NCBI GenBank assembly: GCA_030674185.1
Contig: JAPXFY010000023.1
Coordinates: 21,500,794-21,564,793 of the forward strand
Source of the DNA: Monoplex corrugatus
Lineage: Eukaryota > Mollusca > Gastropoda > Littorinimorpha > Ranellidae
DNA length: 64,000 bases
Direction: 5' to 3'
Shown piece after piece: positions 13,766-47,560 of this stretch. Both the position numbers and the translations under genes were made by a program. The notes beneath the pieces were generated by a model. That model ran no database searches and was not told the DNA's origin. It saw nothing but the letters and a program-made list of their open reading frames with translations. Each line of letters begins with the position of its first letter. Within the stretch, counting starts at the first letter, position 1.

Positions 13766-14157
13766 TGTACGCAAACGCATGCGCGCCATACTGATTCCAC
13801 TTACCAGCTGAGTGGAGAAGACCAGTTGTTCCGTGGCAGTCCTGGTATGCTGGTCCTGTGAAGTACTAGGGTTGTCACTGGTGCTGGCTGCAGGCTGAGC
13901 GACTGTGTTAGGGCGATGGGCTGTTGAGTGAGACAGCGTCCTCAGTCCAGTGAACAGAGAGGACAACTGAGACACTGCTGCCAATACCTGCAACATAAAA
14001 TCACAAAATATTTTCTGAAAGAGAAACTCGACTCCTGTGTCAACTCCATTAATAATAATTAATAATAATAATTACAATATTTATATAGTGCAAAATCTTG
14101 ATAAAATCAAATCTAAGTGCTGAAGCAGACACACACACGCACGCACACACACACACG

Positions 14158-14235
<78 letters not shown>

Positions 14236-16115
14236 TGGCTATAAATGGGGAGAAAGAATAAAAGCAATAAAAGCAAGAATAAAACCAATGGAAAATTATA
14301 GAGAGCATAGCATATACAATTATATATTATAACCATGTGATTCCCCTCCGAGCGGAGACAGGCTGCAGGGGGGGGGGGGGGGGGGGGGGGGTTGAGTGAG
14401 GTTAGGATTTTATGCGGAGGAGAAAAGGTGAGTTTTGAGAGCGGACTTGAAGGAGACAAAAGTAGGTTGCTGACGGACTGAGAGAGGAAGTTTGTTCCAG
14501 GAGAGTGGACCAGAAACAGAGAAGGCTCGTGGACCATAGGTATTGAGCTTAGTGCGTGGAAAGCGAAAAGTCAGAGGATCGGAGGCAGAGCGGAGGGTAC
14601 GTGAGGGAAGATAGATCTCAAGTAGGCTTGACAGGTAATCGGGGGCTGCATTATTGAGGCTTTTGTAGCACATGGTGTCTAGTTTGTACTGTATGCGCTT
14701 TGATACAGGGAGTCAGTGAAGTTGTGCCAGGAGAGGAGATATGTGGTCAGCTTTTTTCTTTTTGAGTACAAGGCGTACAGCATTGTTTTGAATGTAGGAT
14801 GTGAATGGTGGAGGCAGGAAGACCAGACAGGAGTGAATTGCAATAGTCAATGCGAGACATTATGAAGGAGAGAACGAGTTTTGCAGTTGTTTCGACAGAG
14901 AGATACTTTCTGATCAGCCTTATACGATGGAGATGATAGTAGCAAGATCTGGCAGTTTGAGAAACAAAGTTGTTCATGGACAGGGTAGAGTCAATGCAGA
15001 CACCAAGGTTTTCAGCTGAATCAGAAATTGGGACTGATGTTACATAATGGGAAAGAAAGAGGAGACAGCTGAGAAAGTTTCTGACGGGTGCCAATGAGGA
15101 TAGCTTCTGTCTTGTCGTCATTAAGCTGAAGTTTGTTGAACGTCATCCAGTTCTTAATGTCCGAGTAACACTCAGTGGTGCGAGTCAACAGGCGCTGTAT
15201 ATTATCAGGTGAGTCACTGTCTTGAAGTTGGGTGTTCATCAGCATAGAAGTGTGTGTTTTATAGAGTGGGAGTTGATGATGGTGGACAGGGGGGAGGTGT
15301 AAAGAGTGAAAAGAACAGGGCCAAGGACAGATCCTTGTGGAACACCACAGGTCAGGTATGCAGGTTGAGAGTAAGTGCCATTGATGAGAACAGTTTGTTT
15401 TCTGTTTGATAAATACGAAGTGAAAAAGGAGAGAGCAATGTCAGAGATGCCAAAAGTATGATGAAGTCTAGAAAGGAGAATACCATGGTCAATGGTATCG
15501 AAGGCTGCAGACAGATCAAGGAGTGTGAGGAGAGAGACTTTGCCAGTATCAGTTGCAAGGAGGAGATTGTTGAGAATGTGTAGTAGGGCAGTTTCAGTGC
15601 TATGGCACTGGCGGTAGGCTGACTGGAAAGGATTGAGAAGATTGTTGGCAGACAGGTGAGAGTTCAGCTGGTTGAGGACGACCTTTTCAAGGAGTTTTGA
15701 CAAGAAAGAGAGATTAGAGATAGGCTGGTAATTTTTCAGTTCATTTGGGTCTAAATTGTGTTTCTTGAGGAGAGGGTGAACAATAGCAGACTTGAAAGAA
15801 TCTGGGACAGTTCCAGTTTGAAGAGAAGTGTTGATGATGTCAGTGATGAATGGGAGGAGAGTAGGGAGACAGTCGGAGTAGAGAGAACCTGGAAGAGGAT
15901 CCAGTTCGCAGGTTTTGAACGACATGGATCTGATTGTGTTGAAAATTTCTTCTTGTGAGACTGGGGTAAAAGTAGTAAGAGGTGTGCCAGAGAAGGAAGG
16001 GTCAGGTGGGCATGAACAGCTGGTACTATCTGCTTACTATCAAAATATACCCTGGCATCAACCACGCCTGAGAAATATGACACCAATGATGTGTGTTCAG
16101 TAATTCTATTTGATA

Positions 16116-16151
<36 letters not shown>

Positions 16152-16722
16152 TGCATGGAGGGAGGTCAATGGATTTGGGCATGTCAATGTGTCAGAATAT
16201 GTGTACAGTGTAGTCTCACATATTGCTACTATCATCAAATGATCAATAATGATCATGATGACTAACACTGTCGAATGCATCAGTGCACTGTCGCCATGTC
16301 AACATATAGTGCGACAGAGCCTATGGAATTATATCGAAATGTAAATAGCCTAAGGGGAAAATATAAGATGAACTTACTAAATACCCAAGCATCCATGCTG
16401 CATTGAGACAAATTTCATTTCACTTTTCAGAGGTCATCAAAATAATAAGCAGTTGCAATGTACTAGTCTCCCGATTCTCAAGAATAACAATAAATTATCT
16501 AATCTAAATCGTCTAGTGATCAAATATGTCAACTGATTGTTTCATCAGAAAAAGTCACAGTGCAGCACTGTTCAGCTCACTGGTACAGTGGTAGTGGTAG
16601 TCTGTTGCAGACGTCGCCACAAATGTCATCACGCGGTAGGCAACGTTTTCAAGTCTGTAACAATATTTTCTTGTATCTCTTACCTGTGGCTGAAGGGTGC
16701 TATGAGTGAAAACAGAAGCCAT
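2226..16722 (-). CDS. YME1L1: YME1L1, mitochondrial i-AAA protease, N-terminal exons (gene runs off the left edge)
   Basis: ATP-dependent zinc metalloprotease of the inner mitochondrial membrane (intermembrane-space side), which in other animals processes OPA1 and turns over imported proteins. Six exons on the minus strand join with matching phases: 16684-16722, 13805-13987, 11861-12023, 8452-8555, 7790-7897, 2226-2376 (748 nt, 249 codons plus 1 nt). All visible junctions are GT-AG. Recognition rests on an N-terminus like the vertebrate protein (LQPQ followed by a Ser/Leu stretch), the signature W-H-x-S-H-V-S-A-Q-S-F-F-E-N at residues 113-126, R-G-F-K-T-L at 134-139, F-A-E-G at 202-205 and a transmembrane helix at about 227-247. 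These elements occur in the same order in human YME1L1. The AAA, Walker and HExxH exons are absent and must lie left of base 1. The start has A at -3 and G at +4. Introns are filled with repeats. Confidence 0.92.
2474..2544. repeat. (CA)n microsatellite
   Basis: Almost pure CA dinucleotides, about 100 bp upstream (in gene orientation) of YME1L1 exon 6. Confidence 0.95.
2742..3015. repeat. Fold-back element 'F' copy
   Basis: Contains the family motifs GAACATGAAAACAGAATCAG, GGCCAACTGGCCTTTGTCAA and a complementary right arm ending GTTTTTCTGGATCC. Inverted arms flank an internal part, as in the copy at 44914. Confidence 0.6.
3500..4244 (+). repeat. 20-bp satellite with higher-order structure
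   Basis: About 37 head-to-tail copies of a 20-bp unit, consensus AAGTTTTCACTCACTCTTTC, with degenerate edges to about 4370. Nine unit variants recur in a fixed order: a 13-unit block (260 bp), a 7-unit block lacking an inner six, then the 13-unit block again. 20 is not a multiple of 3 and no unit contains a stop, so all three plus frames stay open for 240-274 codons. I regard these as non-coding. Confidence 0.93.
4475..6400. repeat. 1.9-kb satellite, about 50 units of 32-43 bp, probably SINE-derived
   Basis: Core unit CCATCTCTGGTAGCCACACA followed by TGCTGGGTGTTT, with an optional extra TTTCCATG and an optional CA. The unit resembles the SINE segment at 37530-37580 (TTTGGTGGGCATGCATGCTG, then GGGTGTTGTCATGTTTCTA). 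The flanks continue the SINE on both sides (GCATGCTGCAACA before; ACACTGACAGAACTTGCAGG after). Long ORFs on both strands are repeat artefacts. Confidence 0.85.
6400..7375 (-). repeat. tRNA-derived SINE body interrupted by a piggyBac-like element
   Basis: Left part up to 6474 and right part from 7168 belong to one SINE family (other copies 37500-37800 and 40630-40975). The minus strand near 7290-7340 reads GGAAGGTCTGGGGTTTGATC, a tRNA B-box-like region. The insert at 6475-7167 separates the parts and a 50-bp stretch is present on both sides. Confidence 0.6.
6475..7167 (+). mobile_element. piggyBac-like non-autonomous element, copy 1
   Basis: Flanked by TTAA; termini TTAACCTGTTCAGTGC and (reversed) TTAATCCCTTCGCTGC are imperfect inverted repeats. 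The palindrome CCGAATATTCGG occurs twice near the left end. ORF start ATGGCGGACGGACTCG at 6745, broken by TAA at 6820-6822; the copy at 50038 keeps 68 codons. TTAA specificity and CCC-type ends suggest piggyBac; no catalytic domain is present. Confidence 0.65.
7790..7897 (-). CDS. YME1L1: YME1L1 exon 5
   Basis: GCAG acceptor, GTGGGT donor, 108 nt, phase 0 at both ends. Basic 36-residue segment ending QPEVQDKLK, aligning with the linker before the FAEG segment of human YME1L1. Followed by a 5.4-kb intron packed with satellites. Confidence 0.83.
8186..8282. repeat. (GACA)n/(CA)n microsatellite
   Basis: Simple-sequence run in YME1L1 intron 4, after a minus-strand fragment of repeat M (7925-8130). 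Confidence 0.9.
8452..8555 (-). CDS. YME1L1: YME1L1 exon 4
   Basis: CACAG acceptor and GTGAGT donor, 104 nt, phase 1 in and phase 0 out. Contains RRGFKTLRANR, corresponding to the RGFKTL region of the vertebrate protein, near where the presequence is removed. A GT one dinucleotide upstream (8453/8452) could in principle serve as donor, but GTGAGT fits the consensus and keeps the frame. Confidence 0.85.
8700..9020. other. Intronic, unassigned
   Basis: In the intron between YME1L1 exons 3 and 4. A basic minus-strand reading frame at 8740-8900 has no clear acceptor/donor pair and no family match; it is not called as an exon. Confidence 0.3.
9171..9515 (+). repeat. Degenerate minisatellite, about 60-bp unit
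   Basis: About six diverged units around CTGGAAGGCCTCAGACAGCT and ACAGCAAGCTGTATACTGCT. The 204-codon plus-strand frame covering it is repeat-driven. Confidence 0.75.
9650..11400. other. Intronic, dispersed repeat fragments only
   Basis: Contains a fragment shared with 21000-21120 (GAGGAGATGGGCACC...CTCACTCCC), a tRNA-like stretch near 10655-10760 and a SINE fragment at 10860-10990 (ATGAAAACACCCAGTATGC). No exon recognised. Confidence 0.4.
11417..11556. repeat. (TG)n microsatellite
   Basis: About 140 bp of TG with one TTGTGTTG interruption, in YME1L1 intron 3. Confidence 0.95.
11861..12023 (-). CDS. YME1L1: YME1L1 exon 3
   Basis: CAG acceptor, GTCAGT donor, 163 nt, phase 0 in and phase 1 out. 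Encodes an acidic/Leu-rich stretch and then the diagnostic SHVSAQSFFEN block, the best-conserved part of the YME1L1 N-terminal region and the main evidence for the gene's identity. Confidence 0.92.
12107..12268. repeat. TTAA MITE 'P' copy
   Basis: Diverged copy immediately upstream (in gene orientation) of YME1L1 exon 3. Inner palindrome with CACCAGCTTCCTGCATGAAG. Confidence 0.75.
12280..13200. other. Intronic, unassigned, with G17 run
   Basis: No exon or recognised repeat, apart from a G-run of about 17 at 12847-12863. Short open frames lack splice context. Confidence 0.3.
13331..13762. repeat. (GA)n then (GT)n compound microsatellite
   Basis: GA-rich 13331-13474, GT 13481-13549, GT 13609-13762. 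Ends about 45 bp from the YME1L1 exon 2 donor. Confidence 0.95.
13805..13987 (-). CDS. YME1L1: YME1L1 exon 2
   Basis: A CAG acceptor lies just above 13987 and a GTAAGT donor just below 13805; 61 codons, phase 0 at both ends. The sequence is Ser/Thr/Gln-rich, low in acidic residues and poorly conserved, as expected for a presequence. A (TG/CA)n tract starts about 45 bp inside the following intron. Confidence 0.85.
14049..16014 (-). mobile_element. CR1/Jockey-like LINE, copy 1, 5'-truncated and frameshifted
   Basis: Reverse transcriptase fragment: LKNYQPISNLSFLSKLLEKV, QSAYRQCHSTETALL, motif A LLDLSAAFDTIDH, motif [14 protein letters not shown] (minus ORF 15239-15925), then a frameshift produced by an extra base inside the YADD motif near 15236. 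C-terminal pieces at 14747-15245 and 14410-14673 end in [11 protein letters not shown]. The 3' UTR carries an internal poly-C run (G on plus, 14369-14391), (TG)n (14129-14232) and ends in (ATT)n at 14049. Inserted in YME1L1 intron 1, same orientation as the gene. Confidence 0.85.
16120..16150. repeat. (GT)n microsatellite
   Basis: Short GT run next to a SINE-like fragment (CCTGGCATCAACCACGCCTG, 16050-16070). Confidence 0.9.
16684..16722 (-). CDS. YME1L1: YME1L1 exon 1 (coding part)
   Basis: Thirteen codons from the ATG (complement of 16720-16722), ending CAG before a GTAAGA donor, phase 0. The peptide MASVFTHSTLQPQ resembles the start of vertebrate YME1L1. Short first coding exon of a mitochondrial presequence. 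Confidence 0.85.
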
Positions 16723-17450
16723 TGTATGTATACCCGAGTGTCACTCTCCTTTCACGTAATGGTAACAAAACCTGTGAGCGACTGCTTTTTTACGTAAATC
16801 TCCGGATCGACATTCGGGTCGACAACTTCCCCTCCTGGCCGAGTTACCGGTCTATCGACTTCCTTGATTTGTCAAGTTCATTATCGGCCATCCAATGGAA
16901 GCATGTTTCACTTTGTAGGGAAGTATAACTCGTGGTTACTGTACTATAAGAGTTGTGTTTCCCTCTGGTAGGCTTAGGACACATTGTCTCCAAAACGCCA
17001 AACACAACCACCAAAAGGCCTAGACTCTAGTGAGTGTACCGTTAGGTCTTCCTGCAACTTGTGTGCTCGACGCTAGATCCAAGGTGAGTGTCAGAATACA
17101 CAGATATATATTCATCCATGCTCTAGGTGAGTGCAACAAATAAAGTGAAGTTTGCTTTTCAAGAAGCAGATCATAGATGTTTTGCTTGTAATTCTTCACT
17201 TGGATTATGATTTTGATTGGCTATTTCGCCGACAAGGGCACACCCATTTCGCATTCGACATTTCACCCAAGTAGTGGCCGACTGGGCCAGTGTCTGTGAA
17301 TCAGGACACCCAGGTTGACCTACATTTTGACATTCAGCAAAATCTTATGTTTTAGTAGCTGTTCGGGTATCCTGTTTGTATTTATAATGAACATTGCATG
17401 GACTGCATGATAGGGAACTGCAAAGCTAGAAGTAGAAGTTTACTTTGCTG
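16723..17450. promoter_or_regulatory. YME1L1 5' UTR and promoter region (not resolved)
   Basis: Sequence upstream of the YME1L1 ATG. A CCAAT box in reverse orientation relative to the gene (CATCCAATGG, about 16889) lies about 170 bp upstream. There is no TATA box near the ATG. The transcription start cannot be placed. Confidence 0.35.
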
Positions 17451-17713
17451 ATTAAAAAAAAAAAAAAAAAAAAAGGGCCAAATAATCAGTAATTTACATA
17501 CTGTACTAGACTATGCTACTATACTCAAAGCCCAGACTTGTAGATCAAAAAGTATATGTTCACTGCCCATGGAAAACAAACAAACAAAGAAAACAGCCCC
17601 AAACTGCAACAATACTAAACAACAACAATACTAAACCAACAAACATCAACAGGAACAACAAAACACCAAGTAAGAGAAAGAAAAGATTGAGATTAATTGC
17701 AGATCAAAACTTG

Positions 17714-17910
17714 TTAACCCCTTGACTTCCTCACCCAATCCACTTGTAATATCCTGCAATTGTCAACTATGCAAGTAAAGCAAAAACTTAACGCTTTGAC
17801 TCCCTCACCCTATCCACTAGCTTCCTGCAGGAAGTTGGTGAATAGAGTGAGGAAATCAGAGGATTAAATTTTTGCTGTTGATAGGTAAGGTACAGGAATC
17901 AAAGGGTTAG
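17714..17910. repeat. TTAA MITE 'P' copy
   Basis: Begins TTAACCCCTTGACTTCC, inner palindrome CTATCCACTAGCTTCCTGCA with its complement, ends CAAAGGGTTAG. In the space between the two genes. Confidence 0.8.
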
Positions 17911-18039
17911 GAAGTTGGAAAAATCCTGAATTATTGTGCTTTTCCAGCAATTTGGTTGTTGGCATCCCCTATGCCCAGTGTTGCCTGCATATTGAATATT
18001 CATGTATGATCTCTGTGATGACTAATTATATACATATAT

Positions 18040-18230
<191 letters not shown>

Positions 18231-18667
18231 TTAGCATAAACCAAATAGTGAAATACATGTTAAATGCACACAAAACATACAATAAATATCTCCATGTGTG
18301 CAAGCAAATGTGGACACTGACAGCAGAGATGCAAAGGAAAATACAGGTTGTGGAAACGAGATACTAGACACTAATCCTTTGTATTTTGTACACCAGCCAA
18401 ACTGACAAATCACAAAGCCCAGTGGTTCACCTCCTCCCCTCCTCGTACCCCCCAAAACCACGGACTACATACCCTTGCACATATGATATGGATATGGCTT
18501 ACACTTGATATCCCAGACAAGATCTAGGGAATTGATAAGCATCCCGCGCTGAAAATATTGAAAATAATCATTATGTACATAATTCAAAGAGAAATTGTCA
18601 TTAATGACAAGAGAACTTCTCATTAGTCAGTTTAGTGCATTTGTATACACACACATGTATACTGTAT

Positions 18668-18692
18668 ACGTGTGTGTGTGCGTGTGTGTGTG

Positions 18693-18761
<69 letters not shown>

Positions 18762-18790
18762 CACATGAGTGTGTGCATGTGTGTGTGCGT

Positions 18791-18864
<74 letters not shown>

Positions 18865-18866
18865 TG
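18668..18866. repeat. (TG)n microsatellite
   Basis: TG/CG-type run directly before an RTE-like fragment. Confidence 0.95.
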
Positions 18867-18899
18867 ATAGATAGATTGATAGAAAGATTGACAGACAGA

Positions 18900-19430
18900 C
18901 AGCCGGCAGAATCGGCCAAGCCAAAACAGCATTCAAGAAGATGACAAGCATTCTTACCAACAAATGCCTATCAGTTAAATCAGGAAGAGAGTCCTTGAAT
19001 GTTATATAGAAGTAGAACCAATACTGTTGTACGGATGTGAGGTGTGGACAGTTAACAAGCAAAGCCAGAGCAAGATTGAGGCAGCCGAGATGTGGTTTCT
19101 AAGAAGAATGTTGAGAGTTCCATGGACAGCAAAGAAAACAAACAAGACAGTCTTGATGGAGGCAGACACAAGTAGATCACTCATAAGGAAGATTAGGAAA
19201 AGACAGGCAACATTTATAGGCCATTTTATGAGGAAGGGGGATTTGGAGCACCTGGTCACAACGGGAAAGCTGGTAGACCCAGGAAGAAAATGCTAGACGG
19301 ACTTGAGGAGTGGCTGAGGACGAGGAGGGTGGAGGAGATGCTTGGGGTGGCAAGAGATAGAGATAGATGGAGGTCCATGATCGCCAACGCCATGCGGCAA
19401 AGCACCTGATGATGATGATGATGATGATGA
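18900..19430 (+). mobile_element. RTE-like LINE 3' fragment A
   Basis: Encodes the C-terminal region of a LINE polyprotein: YGCEVWTVNKQSQSK, EMWFLRRMLRVPW, IRKRQATFIGHFMRKG. Ends GCCATGCGGCAAAGCACCTG followed by (GAT)n, the usual 3' end of this family in the window. The reverse transcriptase core is missing. Confidence 0.75.
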
Positions 19431-19514
19431 GTCTAGATCAGACGCTTCAAGAACTCGTCCTCCTTCTGTATCTCCATGTCACTTATAATGATATATGCCC
19501 TAGCTTGGCATCCT

Positions 19515-19576
19515 TTGTGTGTGTGTGTGTGTGGTGGTAAGGTGTCACTGTGTGTGTGTGTGTGTGTGTGTGTTGT

Positions 19577-19639
<63 letters not shown>

Positions 19640-19666
19640 GTGTGTGTGTGTGTGTGTGTGTGTGTC

Positions 19667-19723
<57 letters not shown>
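19515..19723. repeat. (TG)n microsatellite
   Basis: About 210 bp of interrupted TG repeats. Confidence 0.95.
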
Positions 19724-19724
<1 letters not shown>

Positions 19725-19739
19725 CATGCACACATTGTT

Positions 19740-20620
19740 TTTTTCTATTCCAGTAAAGTGAAAGAGCATGCTTTTGACATGGACTGTGGACTGTTTGCAC
19801 TATATAACTTATAAGTGAAATTATTCTAGTCATTATTCATAGCATCCCCCATGTAATACTGATGTCTGGCGTTAGTGGCGTTTAATTTTTTTTTTTTTTT
19901 TTTAACACTTTTTTGTAAAGGATCATTAAACTTAGGCAGTTTAATTTGTACTCACCTTTTATCTATTTATTTATTTATTTACTTATTTATTCAGTTAGTT
20001 TAGTTAGTTAGTTTGCTTTTTTTTTCTTTTAGCTGTCACATTGTCTATACCACTTTAGTAGCCGCAAAAGCTGGGATAGTTTTTCACAATGCTACCAGGA
20101 TGTTGAGAATAAGAATGATAATCATGATGCTATGGAATTCCCTTTGGAATTAGGACTGCATGACAAGGCTGTACTCTATGCTTTCATAATGTATCCTGGT
20201 GTCAACCAGGCGCAAAAGGTGCAGACACCTGCTGTGTTGGTTAGAAGATTTGAGCGACACCCTCAGTGACATATCCATGAAGCTGATGAGACTCGACTAT
20301 GTGGTGCCATTTTTTTCCTTCTGTCTATGTCTTTTTTTGTTTACTATGAAAGGGGGATTTTCTTAAGAAGAATTTTTTGCCAGTGACAATTCTGTGTAGG
20401 TATGGGTTCGTTAGTGTTTGTGAAGTGTGCTCCATATGTAGAACCTTGATTTACTGGTTCTTCTGAAAGACTAGTACCCAGTCAACCACATATGGTCTGT
20501 GTACTGATGAGAAAAATTACTTTTCGGCCAGGAATATGTTACACATTATTTAGTAATCGAGGCCAGGTTGATGTACAGGTGGAGCATTTGCCTTCTAATC
20601 TGTCTTCAAGAGTTTCCATT
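19740..20620. other. Intergenic, SINE fragment and T-rich sequence
   Basis: Contains a copy of the tRNA-SINE body at about 20125-20310 (GTCAACCAGGCGCAAAAGGT, also seen at 58600-58740 and 58970-59110). No gene recognised. Confidence 0.4.
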
Positions 20621-20627
20621 GGTGCAC

Positions 20628-20940
20628 TTAACCCTTCGACTCCCACACCATATCCACCAACTGAAAAACTTAACCCTTTGACTCCCTCACCCTATCCACC
20701 AGGTGGACAGGGTGAGGGAGTCAAAGGGTTAAGTTTTTGCTTTGTTAGCACGGTTGACTGTTCATGATGCTAGTGGATAAGGTGAGGGAATCAAAAAGGG
20801 TTAATGGGTGCGCACGGCCTCTAGTTTACCCAGCTGTGAATGGATAGGGTGAGGAAGTGAAAGGGTTAAGTTTTTGCTTTGTTAGCGTGGTTGACAGTGC
20901 AGGAAGCTAGTGGATAAGGTGAGGGAGCCATAAAGGGTTA
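20628..20940. repeat. TTAA MITE 'P' cluster
   Basis: One copy plus partial extra right arms (GGGTGAGGGAGTCAAAGGG repeated), ending at TTAA 20938. Confidence 0.75.
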
Positions 20941-21437
20941 ATATGTGCATATTTCCTTCAGTCCACCCAGCTGTGAATGGGTATCTGACTTTCTTCCCGA
21001 GTCTGGCAAGGGAAAAAACAGCAAGGGAGAGGAGATGGGCACCATCCTCATAAGAAGAAAAGTTGATGTCTCTACCACCTCACTCCCTATAACCCCTGAG
21101 TTGTGTGACAGCTGTATGGAATAATATTTCACATAATTAAGAATATTGTCTCATATGTTTTGTAAGTTGTAGGTTGTTTTCATGTGAACAATAATTGTCT
21201 TATTTGTATAAATTGATATGATTTCTGTTTCCACATTGTTCAATGATGCTTGATTATCGTTCAGCAAAGGAATGTGGTTTTTGGAACGGATTTATTGGAG
21301 AAATGTTGACATGTGCTAAAACTTAGTGTTCATGTTTATACTTCCAATGTGTAAAATATCATTGTGTACATTCTGTGTATTGTGTGGAGTTCATGTGTCA
21401 ATAATTTCGTTTCATTTGGAGTAAACATTTTTTTTTA

Positions 21438-21449
21438 TGCGCATGCGCA
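21438..21449 (+). promoter_or_regulatory. NRF1-type palindrome upstream of HIBADH
   Basis: TGCGCATGCGCA is a perfect match to the NRF1 consensus YGCGCAYGCGCR. NRF1 drives many nuclear genes for mitochondrial proteins. It sits about 330 bp before the HIBADH ATG and about 100 bp before a good splice donor, where a TATA-less promoter would be expected. The function is inferred. Confidence 0.6.
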
Positions 21450-21451
21450 AG

Positions 21452-21546
21452 ACATGGATACTCTCAGAGTTATGGTCCTTTCGGACTTTATTGTTTATGA
21501 GGCAGGAATGGCAAATCGCTGCCGCTTATTGCATCAGTGAGCCGCG
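21452..21546 (+). other. Probable non-coding 5' exon of HIBADH with a short uORF
   Basis: The sequence ends in GCCGCG before a strong GTAAGT donor at 21547. Acceptors that could pair with it are TTTACAG (ends 21740) and TTGCAG (ends 21764), both just before the ATG exon. Inside lies a 22-codon upstream ORF (ATG 21472, TGA 21538-21540) that would precede the main ORF in the spliced mRNA. The left boundary (transcription start) is a guess. Confidence 0.4.
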
Positions 21547-21777
21547 GTAAGTATGTTAGATTAAATGTAATTTTAGAAGGAAAATTTCCTTTTTCTCTTT
21601 TTATTTTGTTTTGTTGTCACTCTTCGTTGCCACATTATATGAGAGATGTCTGTTGTGAAACAAAAAAAAGATTAAAAAAGTTTTAAAAATTTATATATAT
21701 ATTTCACATAATAGTGACTCGGAGACAATAAAATTTACAGGTGCATTGTGTTGTAACATTGCAGACTTGAGGTTACG

Positions 21778-45444
<23,667 letters not shown>

Positions 45445-45838
45445 ATGTCTTGTCTGTTTAGACAACTGAGAGATTGGAAGGATTAGTTTAAAAATTTCCT
45501 TCTTTTTTTTGTTTGTTTTTGTTTGTATATTCCATTTAGGATTGGGTGGTATGGAGGTGATAGTGTTGCCATAATGATAGGGAGCATGAGGAATTTGGTT
45601 TTTCTCCGTTGTTTTTATGTATATATTCTTTTTTGTTTTGTTTTGTTTTTGTTTTTATTTGTTTGTCTGAAGTGACTTCAGGGCAGCATTGAGACTGTGT
45701 AACTTCATGTTATGGAACAAAAAATATTTCTTTAGGTTGTGGTTTGTCATTGTGTATAACTTCATATTACAGAAGAAAATATCTTCAAACAGTTTTTTTG
45801 GTGAGGTGGAGGGCTTTGTCGTTGCTCTTTTCCCTTAT

Positions 45839-46031
45839 TTAACCCTTTCACTCCCGCACCCCATCCACCATCTGCAAAAACTTAACCCTTCCACCCCCTC
45901 ACCCTATCCACCAGCTTCCTGCAGAAAGCTGGTGGATAGGGTGAGGGAGTGGAAGGGTTAAGTTTTTGCTTCACTGTCATGGCTGACAATGCAGGATGCT
46001 GACGCATACGGTGAGGGAGTCAAAGGGTTAA
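45839..46031. repeat. TTAA MITE 'P' copy
   Basis: 193 bp between TTAA sites, just past HIBADH; could lie in the 3' UTR. Confidence 0.88.
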
Positions 46032-46400
46032 AATCTGCAGAAAAAGGGGAGAATTTAGTGCTTGTTTATCTACAGATCATGACACTTATCATTCTCTTCT
46101 CCTTGTTCTTCTCCCTGAACTTTGTAAAGAGTTTTTGGGACACCACACCTTTAACAACTGTCCACCAGCTTTTCCTGGTTTTACAGTTGTGTGTCAAAGC
46201 CAGGGTCCATACAAGTGATGCCTCTGTCCATTCCGCAGTGTTGTCAATCCATCATTTTTGCTGTCATCCCCTCCGTCTTCCGCCCTGAAACGGTTCCTTG
46301 GGAGAACTAATTTGGCAAGGCCATTGGATCTTGTTGCATGTCCACACCAACATAGCTTGCATTTCTTTGTGCTGCTTAATTTGTTTGTAGTCGGCTTGGC
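46032..46400. other. Unassigned sequence downstream of HIBADH
   Basis: No gene or repeat recognised. It may be 3' UTR. No poly(A) signal AATAAA occurs before 47613. Confidence 0.3.
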
Positions 46401-46404
46401 TTTG

Positions 46405-46515
46405 GAAGTATTGTGTATGTTTTGAAATGGTCATAGCCCTGATATGGCTCTACACAGTCGGCTGGGCTTTAAGCTACAATAACAATAACAATAACAGTAA
46501 CAGTAACAGTAACAG
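46405..46515 (+). repeat. Dispersed repeat 'M', 3' end
   Basis: TATTGTGTATGTTTTGAAAT, CCCTGATATGGCTCTACACA, GGCTGGGCTTTAAGC, then (AACAAT/AACAGT)n. Confidence 0.7.
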
Positions 46516-46815
46516 TCCTTACCACTAAGTATGGTCATTAGTTGTTGTCTCCCATTAAGTTCTGTAATGGTGTGTTTTTATCAAGAGTTTTGTGAGGTTG
46601 TTTTCTGGTTGTCGAGTGGCGTCGGGAGCTTTGGGGGTGGTTGCCTGGAGGGTGGCAGGGCATTGTTGCTGTGGGTCCTATCTACACCCTGGTGGTGTTT
46701 CTTGTTGCCATGATCTTAGTTATTGTCTTCATGTTAAGCAGACCAGACAGTTGTGTAATGGTTGTTTTTATTCTGAGTTTTGTGCAGTACTGGTTGTCTT
46801 TTGTGTGCGTATGAA

Positions 46816-46983
46816 AGAGAGCACCAGGTAGACCCAGGGAGAGAATGCTGGATGGACTTGCAGAGTGGCTGGGAATGAGGAGGGTGGAGGAGATGCTAGG
46901 GGCAACGAGAGATAGAGATGGCTGGAAGTCCATGGTCGCCAACGCCATGCGGCAGGGCACCTGATGATGATGATGATGATGAC
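46816..46983 (+). mobile_element. RTE-like LINE 3' fragment B
   Basis: Last ~170 bp of the family at 18900: CACCAGGTAGACCCAGGGAG to GCCATGCGGCAGGGCACCTG then (GAT)n. Confidence 0.75.
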
Positions 46984-47264
46984 AGAGGCCAGGTGGATGA
47001 AAATTTGCACCTGTCTTGTTTTGTGACTGTGCGTTCTTGTTCTGTTTTTGTTTGTTTTTTTCCTGATTATTATTTCAGTGTAACAATACTTATATTTAGT
47101 GTTTGATTTGGCTTAAATTGGATATGTGCATACTTGTATATTTCGCTTGCTCATGACATGTTCGAGATGAAAAGCCTTGCTCATTGCACTCATATACGTA
47201 AATGCGTGACCACACACATGCACACACGTATGCACGCACCCACGCATGCATGCGTGCATACATG

Positions 47265-47279
47265 CACACACACACACAC

Positions 47280-47375
<96 letters not shown>

Positions 47376-47476
47376 CACGCACTCACATACACACACACAC
47401 ACACTCACACACACACATACAAGCATACGCACACGCACAACGCACACGCACGCACACACACACACACCACACACTG

Positions 47477-47509
<33 letters not shown>

Positions 47510-47560
47510 CTTTCTGTCTGTCTCTTTCTCTCTTTCCCTCTCTCTCACTCTTTTTCTCAG
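47265..47560. repeat. (CA)n then (CT)n microsatellite
   Basis: CA 47265-47465 with CG-type interruptions, CT/TCTG 47476-47560. Confidence 0.95.

Noticed and set aside
14129..14232. CRISPR-like regularly spaced repeats
   Set aside because: The window is eukaryotic; none of the tandem arrays has unique spacers between conserved direct repeats.
47190..47474. Rearranged gene fragments in the CA/CT region right of HIBADH
   Set aside because: Only simple-sequence translation; no conserved motif.
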